DNA of 64,000 bases. It comes from Escarpia spicata (Eukaryota; Annelida; Polychaeta; Sabellida; Siboglinidae). The notes beneath the pieces are model-generated. The model saw nothing but the letters and a program-made list of their open reading frames with translations. It was not told where the DNA came from and did no database searches. Of this stretch, positions 58,732 to 64,000 are shown in pieces; within the stretch, counting starts at the first letter, position 1, and each line of letters opens with the position of its first letter. The translations under genes and the position numbers were made by a program. The stretch lies in assembly GCA_963995525.1 (NCBI GenBank), contig OZ023218.1, positions 48,762,741-48,826,740 on the forward strand, in the 5' to 3' direction.

Positions 58732-58882
58732 TGTCACAGAATGTATATTTACATGTTTAGTTTGATATACATGGTGCACCATAGCCAATTGACTGTACCC
58801 TGTAATTATCAACCAATCAGAATAAAGCTAGAGATTCGCCCGTTAGCGCGTACCATGTGGCTGTGTCAAGTTGTTGACTATA
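58732..58882 (+). repeat. 3' LTR
   Basis: TGTCACAGAATGTATATTTA to GTTGTTGACTATA; partner of 49818-49973. It stops three bases short of the expected ACA end, where an inverted-repeat unit begins. Confidence 0.85.
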
Positions 58883-58883
58883 G

Positions 58884-59338
58884 GGGTCAGCACACTGTTG
58901 GACGTCCTGCTTGATTACAGACGAAAAAAAGTGCAATATATTTTTGAGACATGATTTTTTACAATGTTCACTTGCTCTGACATAAGTGCATTTGAGTAGT
59001 CAGATTTCTAGATGTGATTGTAGCAGCTGTTGACAGTAAAATTGTGTCTTTTTAGCAAATTTTACTAACCGGAAGGGTATCTGGCAGCAATTTGGCTAGT
59101 TGACACTTTAGCCGGATTACTGAATGCATGCATTTGTAAATATTGACGGGTGTCATACATACAGGCATTTTGCAAGAGCTAGAGATATTAGATTTTGACT
59201 AAAATCGACCAGCATGTCAATGAGATGATAGTAACAGCAGGAGGGAAGTTTAAGAAACTTTATAGGTCACGTTTTCTTATAATCACACAAAACATTAACA
59301 TGGTCGCCAATGGGAAAACTGACAGTGTGCTGAGCCCA
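58884..59338. mobile_element. Possible 455-bp inverted-repeat element (MITE-like)
   Basis: The left edge GGGTCAGCACACTGT and the right edge ACAGTGTGCTGAGCCC are inverted matches over about 15 bp with one mismatch. No coding frame. It starts exactly at the damaged end of the Gypsy LTR and stops exactly where the 0.9 kb tandem units begin. No target duplication found, so the element call is tentative. Confidence 0.45.
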
Positions 59339-59339
59339 A

Positions 59340-62300
59340 GTAGAGAGCCTGGCAACGAAAGCACGCCATAGTCATTGCACAATGTCGGAGGACGCGTTTT
59401 ACTTCAAATATCTTGAAACAATTACTGAAAATACGTGTATGGCAAAACTACAGTTGAATGGGACAAACCGTTTTTGGATATTACAGACTTCTCATCAGTC
59501 TGCAAGTCAAAATCACAGTGATGGAACACATGTCTTATAAGGGGGGTGGGGTGCGTATGCCAGTAGATAAGCCTCAGTTTGAAAATCTGAATGAAAATTA
59601 ACTAACAACATTGCAGCAAGGTGATTCATCAATCGTTTTTTGTTTACTTTAGCTAATTAAACACAAGTGAATATGTTGTCATTGACCCTAATGAAGTCTG
59701 AGGACAGTGATTAGCTGGAGTAGGCCATAGCCAGAGCCTGTTATCAGATCTGTCTACTGACCTTCTGGCCAATTAAGCAAGTGGCATTGTTTTCTGAATG
59801 TCTACTAATTAAGCTGTGTAATATTATGTAATTGAACTGCTTGAGACGTCTGGCCTTTGAGGAATTCACACCCTAAGGTGACTTTTTGTTGATGTTTACC
59901 TTTGTAAATAGGGCACAAGGTAAAAAAATCAATATACATTTGAATATAACGTAACAACTGCCTGTATTGAATTTTCTTATAAAACACTTATTGGACTTTC
60001 TGGAAAACTGTATCAGGAGTTCATAATGCCACCTGAGAACGTTGTGCTGGATTACGAATTGTCCAACAGCGAAGTGCTGATTTTTCTGGTGCCTTGCCAA
60101 GTTTGGTGGCACCTTTGAAATGTGCATAAAACACAAACTCCTGGATGGATTACAAAAATTAAAATTGCAGAGTGCTTGTAACATTGGTGCCCATAAATTA
60201 TGGTGTTTTCAAAATTGTTCTCCAAAATCACCATGCCTATTAAGTAGAGAGCCTGGCAACGAAAGCACGCTATAATCATTGCACAATGTCGGAGGACGCG
60301 TTTTACTTCAAATAACTTGAAACAATTACTGAAAATACGTGTATGGCAAAACTACATTTGAATGGGACAAACCGTTTTTGGATATTACAGACTTCTCATC
60401 AGTCTGCAAGTCAAAATCACAGTGATGGAACACATGTCTTATAAGGGGGGTGGGGTGCGTATGCCAGTAGTTAAGCTTCAATTTGAAAATCTGAATGAAA
60501 ATGAACCAATAACATTGCAGCAGGGTGATTCATCAATCGTTTTTTGTTTATTTCAGCTAATTAAACACAAGTGAATATGTTGTCATTGACCCTAATGAAG
60601 TCTGAGGACAGTGATTAGCTGGAGTATGCCATAGCCTGAGCCTGTTATCAGATCTGTCTACTGACTGGACCTTCTGGCCAATTAAGCAAGTGGCATTGTT
60701 TTCTGAATGTCTACTAATTAAGCTGTATAATATTATGTAATTGAACTGCTTGAGACGTCTGGCCTTTGAGGAATTCACACCCTAATGTGACTTTTTGTTG
60801 ATGTTTACCTTTGTAAATAGGGCACAAGGTAACAAATCAATATACATTTGAATGTAACGTAACAACTGCCTGTATTGAATTTTCTTATAAAACACTTATT
60901 GGACTTTCTGGAAAACTGTATCAGGAGTTCATAGTGCCACCTGAGAACGTTGTGCTGGATTACAAATTGTCCAACAGCGAAGTGCTGATTTTTCTGGTGC
61001 CTTGCCAAGTTCGGTGGCACCTTTGAAATGTGCATAAAACACAAACACCTGGAGGGATTACAAAAATAAAAATTGCAGAGTGCTTGTAACATTGGTGCCT
61101 ATAAAGTATGTTGTTTTCAACATTTTTCTCAAAAATCACCATGCCTATTTAAGTAGAGAGCCTGGTAACGAAAGCACGCTATAGTCATTGCACAATGTCG
61201 GAGGTCGCGTTTTACTTCAAATATCTTGAAACAATTACTGAAAATACGTGTATGGCAAAACTGCCATTTTTGGATATTACAGACTTCTCATCAGTCTGCA
61301 AGTCAAAATCACAGTAATGGAACACATGTCTTATAACGGGGGTGGGGTGCGTATGCCAGTAGTTAAGCCTCAATTTGAAAATCTGAATGAAAATGAACCA
61401 ATAACATTGCAGCAAGGTGATTCATCAATCGTTTTTTGTTTACTTCAGCTAATTAAACACAAGTGAATATGTTGTCATTGACCCTAATGAAGTCTGAGGA
61501 CAGTGATTAGCTGGAGTAGGCCATAGCCTGAGCCTGTTATCAGATCTGTCTACTGACTGGACCTTCTGGCCAATTAAGCAAGTGGCATTGTTTTCTGAAT
61601 GTCTACTAATTAAGCTGTGTAATATTATGTAATTGAACTGCTTGAGACTTCTGGCCTTTGAGGAATTCACACGGTAATGTGACTTTTTGTTGATGTTTAC
61701 CTTTGTAAATAGGGCACAAGGTAAAAAAATCAATATACATTTGAATGTAACGTAACAACTGACTGTATTGAATTTTCTTATAAAACACTTATTGGACTTT
61801 CTGGAAAACTGTATCAGGAGTTCATAGTGCCACCTGAGAACGTTGTGCTGGATTACAAATTGTCCAACAGCGAAGAGCTGATTTTTCTGGTGCCTTGCCA
61901 AGTTTGGTGGCACCTTTGAAATGTGCATAAAACACAAACACCTGGAGGGATTACAAAAATAAAAAATGCAGAGTGCTTGTAACAATGGTGCTTATAAAGT
62001 ATGTTGTTTTCAACATTTTTATCCAAAATCACCATGCCTATTTACGTAGAGAGCCTGGCAACGAAAGCACGCTATAGTCATTGCACAATGTCGGAGGACG
62101 CGTTTTACTTCAAATATCTTGAAACAATTAGTGAAATACGTGTATGGCAAAACTACAGTTGAATGGGACAAACCGTTTTTGGATATTACAGACTTCTCAT
62201 CAGTCTGCAAGTCAAAATCACAGTGATGGAACACATGTCTTATAAGGGGGGTGGGGTGCGTATGCCAGTAGTTAAGCCTCAATTTGAAAATCTGAATGAA

Positions 62301-62950
62301 AATGAACCAATAACATTGCAGCAGGGTGATTCGTCAATCGTTTTTTGTTTACTTTAGCTAATTAAACACAAGTGAATATGTTGTCATTGACCCTAATGAA
62401 GTCTGAGGACAGTGATTAGCTGGAGTAGGCCATAGCTGGAGCCTGTTATCAGATCTGTCTACTGACTGGACCTTCTGGCCAATTAAGCAAGTGGCATGGT
62501 TTTCTGAATGTCTACTAATTAAGCTGTGTAATATTATGTAATTGAACTGCTTGAGACTTCTGGCCTTTGAGGAATTCACACCCTAAGGTGACTTTTTGTT
62601 GATGTTTACCTTTGTAAATAGGGCACAAGGTAAAAAATCAATATACATTTGAATGTAACGTAACAACTGCCTGTATTGAATTTTCTTATAAAACACTTAT
62701 TGGACTTTCTGGAAAACTGTATCAGGAGTTCATAGTGCCACCTGAGAACGTTGTGCTGGATTACAAATTGTCCAACAGCGAAGTGCTGATTTTTCTGGTG
62801 CCTTGCCAAGATTGGTGGCACCTTTGAAATGTGCATAAAACACAAACACCTGGAGGGATTACAAAAATTAAAATTGCAGAGTGCTTGTAACATTGGTGCC
62901 TATAAAGTTTGTTGTTTTTAACATTTTTCTCCAAAATCACCATGCCTATA
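59340..62950. repeat. Four tandem copies of a 0.9 kb unit
   Basis: Units start with GTAGAGAGCCTGG at 59340, 60244, 61153 and 62046 (spacings 904, 909 and 893 bp) and end with CAAAATCACCATGCCTAT. Identity looks high, above 95% by eye, with scattered substitutions and small indels. The third unit lacks the AATGGGACAAACCG segment found in the others. Minus-strand frames recur in each copy but are broken differently and match no family I know, so they are not called as genes. Confidence 0.95.
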
Positions 62951-63040
62951 ACAGTGACAATATATATATGTATGTGATAGTACAGAGTGTTTAATACATT
63001 ATTGAGCTGCTTGTGCCAATGCTTCATGTCTTTATTTCAG

Positions 63041-63125
63041 TCACCAAGTTAAACTTATTGACTTCCCTAAACACTGGGAGAAGATGCATAAAGACTCACA
63101 GCTGGAGTTTGCTGCTGAGTATGAG
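63041..63125 (+). CDS. Receptor tyrosine phosphatase, juxtamembrane exon
   Basis: Acceptor TCTTTATTTCAG before 63041. Continues the transmembrane exon in phase and encodes HQVKLIDFPKHWEKMHKDSQ and LEFAAEYE. This is the helix-turn-helix wedge that precedes the phosphatase domain of receptor PTPs (F--H---M--DS---F--EYE). Ends in phase 0 at GAG before GTGAGT. The last codons and the donor are the seed of the minisatellite that fills the next intron. Confidence 0.93.
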
Positions 63126-63840
63126 GTGAGTTACTGTAGACATGTGGATGAGTAAGTAGGCTTTGAATATGAGTATGAGGTGAGTTACTGTAGACATGTG
63201 GATGAGTAAGTACGCTGTGAATATGAGTATGAGGTGAGTTATTGTAGACGTGTGGATGAGTAAGTACGCTGTGAATATGAGTATGAGGTGAGTTACTGTA
63301 GATGTGTGGATGAGTAAGTACGCTGTGAATATGAGTATGAGGTGAGTTACTGTAGACATGTGGATGAGTAAGTACGCTGTGAATATGAGTATAAGGTGAG
63401 TTACTGTAGACGTGTGGATGAGTAAGTACGCTGTGAATATGAGTATGAGGTGAGTTACTGTAGATGTGTGGATGAGTAAGTACGCTGTGAATATGAGTAT
63501 GAGGTGAGTTACTGTAGACATGTGGATGAGTAAGTACGCTGTGAATATGAGTATGAGGTGAGTTACTGTAGACGTGTGGATGAGTAAGTACGCTGTGAAT
63601 ATGAGTATGAGGTGAGTTACTGTAGACATGTGGATGAGTAAGTACGCTGTGAATATGAGTATGAGGTGAGTTACTGTAGACGTGTGGATGAGTAAGTACG
63701 CTGTGAATATGAGTATGAGGTGAGTTACTGTAGACATGTGGATGTGTAAGTAGGCTGTGAATATGAGTATGAGGTGAGTTACTGTAGACATGTGGATGGG
63801 TAAGTAGGCTGTGAATATGAGTATGAGGTGAGTTACTGTA
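63120..63840. repeat. 54-bp minisatellite that repeats the 5' splice site
   Basis: Exact 54-bp spacing from 63126 to 63828 gives 14 copies of the exon/intron boundary TATGAG followed by GTGAGTTACTGTAG, the first being the real donor. One copy (63396) reads TAAG before GTGAG, and the third has GTTATTG. The rest of the unit is (A/G)TGTGGATGAGTAAGTACGCT followed by GTGAATATGAG. The array occupies nearly the whole 775-bp intron. Confidence 0.95.
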
Positions 63841-63900
63841 GACATGATATGATGGACATCCAATGTTCAATGTGTTGAATTGTGCCTGTTTGTGATGCAG

Positions 63901-64000
63901 GAATTGAAGCCAATCGGCATTTACCAGTCTCGGAAGGTTGCTCAACTGCCAGCGAACAGAGCCAAGAACCGTTACAGAAACACCGTGCCCTACGACAAGA
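63901..64000 (+). CDS. Receptor tyrosine phosphatase, first exon of the catalytic domain (runs off the window)
   Basis: Acceptor TTTGTGATGCAG before 63901. In phase with the previous exon: ELKPIGIYQSRKVAQLPANR and AKNRYRNTVPYDK. NR-KNRY-N--PYD is the signature at the start of the tyrosine phosphatase domain (motif 1, substrate-recognition region). The catalytic HCSxGxGR loop must lie beyond position 64000. Confidence 0.95.

Larger units (their letters stand above)
49818..58882 (+). mobile_element. Second Ty3/Gypsy retrotransposon, with a LINE inserted in it
   Basis: LTRs at 49818-49973 and 58732-58882, a primer-binding site after the first, a polypurine tract before the second, and gag, protease, RT, RNase H and integrase in the usual order between. 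A minus-strand LINE (54170-56815) splits RNase H. Without the LINE the element would be about 6.4 kb. It is dead: several frame breaks, a stop in RT, and a 22-bp triplication near the start of pol. No target duplication is visible; the right LTR lacks its last few bases. Confidence 0.9.

Noticed and set aside
59805..62893. Recurring minus-strand frames of 60-178 codons in the 0.9 kb units
   Set aside because: They recur only because the DNA is duplicated, are cut differently in each copy, and show no recognisable domain.
63067..63945. Long minus-strand frames (292 and 255 codons) with an 18-residue His/Thr/Leu-rich repeat
   Set aside because: They are produced by the 54-bp minisatellite, whose length is a multiple of three, so any stop-free frame stays open. 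They lie antisense across two phosphatase exons and the intron between them. No independent support for a protein.
1..64000. tRNA, rRNA or small RNA genes
   Set aside because: I saw no sequence with convincing tRNA A/B boxes and cloverleaf arms or rRNA similarity; a tRNAscan or Infernal run would settle this.

Overview
This is metazoan genomic DNA: spliced exons with GT/AG junctions, a receptor tyrosine phosphatase gene, very large introns, and a dense mix of degraded DNA transposons, non-LTR and LTR retrotransposons, satellites and microsatellites. The transposon families (IS4EU-like YqaJ/THAP-DDE, hAT, pogo, CR1-group LINEs, Ty3/Gypsy) suggest an aquatic invertebrate such as a lophotrochozoan or a basal deuterostome. 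I cannot name the species.

Positions 1-29,500 are a transposon graveyard. In order they hold: a SAP/SWIM/YqaJ nuclease pseudogene facing a THAP/HTH/DDE transposase pseudogene (1-4,190); a LINE joined to a hAT tail (4,915-5,690); a 3.3 kb unit with inverted ends that carries a decayed FEN/PIN-like plus CXC-tail protein (6,954-10,287); three LINEs (10,857-11,822; 12,265-14,640; 15,265-18,475); a Gypsy element bounded by LTRs that contains a captured hAT tail (21,147-24,301); a pogo-like transposase (25,635-26,690); and a LINE RT fragment (28,300-28,990).

Positions 29,529-64,000 are the 3' half of a receptor-type protein tyrosine phosphatase gene on the + strand. Four exons agree in phase: FN3 domain (29,529-29,781), transmembrane segment (49,253-49,436), juxtamembrane wedge (63,041-63,125) and start of the phosphatase domain (63,901 to beyond the window). 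The three introns are filled with repeats. Intron 1 holds about 237 copies of a 70-bp satellite (31,439-48,836) with higher-order repeats of about 3.9 kb, plus a 793-bp inverted-repeat element inserted in an edge monomer. Intron 2 holds a 9 kb Gypsy element with a LINE inside it, a small inverted-repeat element, and four tandem copies of a 0.9 kb unit. Intron 3 is almost wholly a 54-bp minisatellite, each unit of which repeats the exon's own 5' splice site.

The phosphatase is the only gene here that looks alive. Among the transposons only the CR1-like ORF at 12,182-14,527 is long and open, and it lacks most of its endonuclease. The strongest candidates for something undescribed are the 3.3 kb FEN-like/CXC element and the splice-donor minisatellite.
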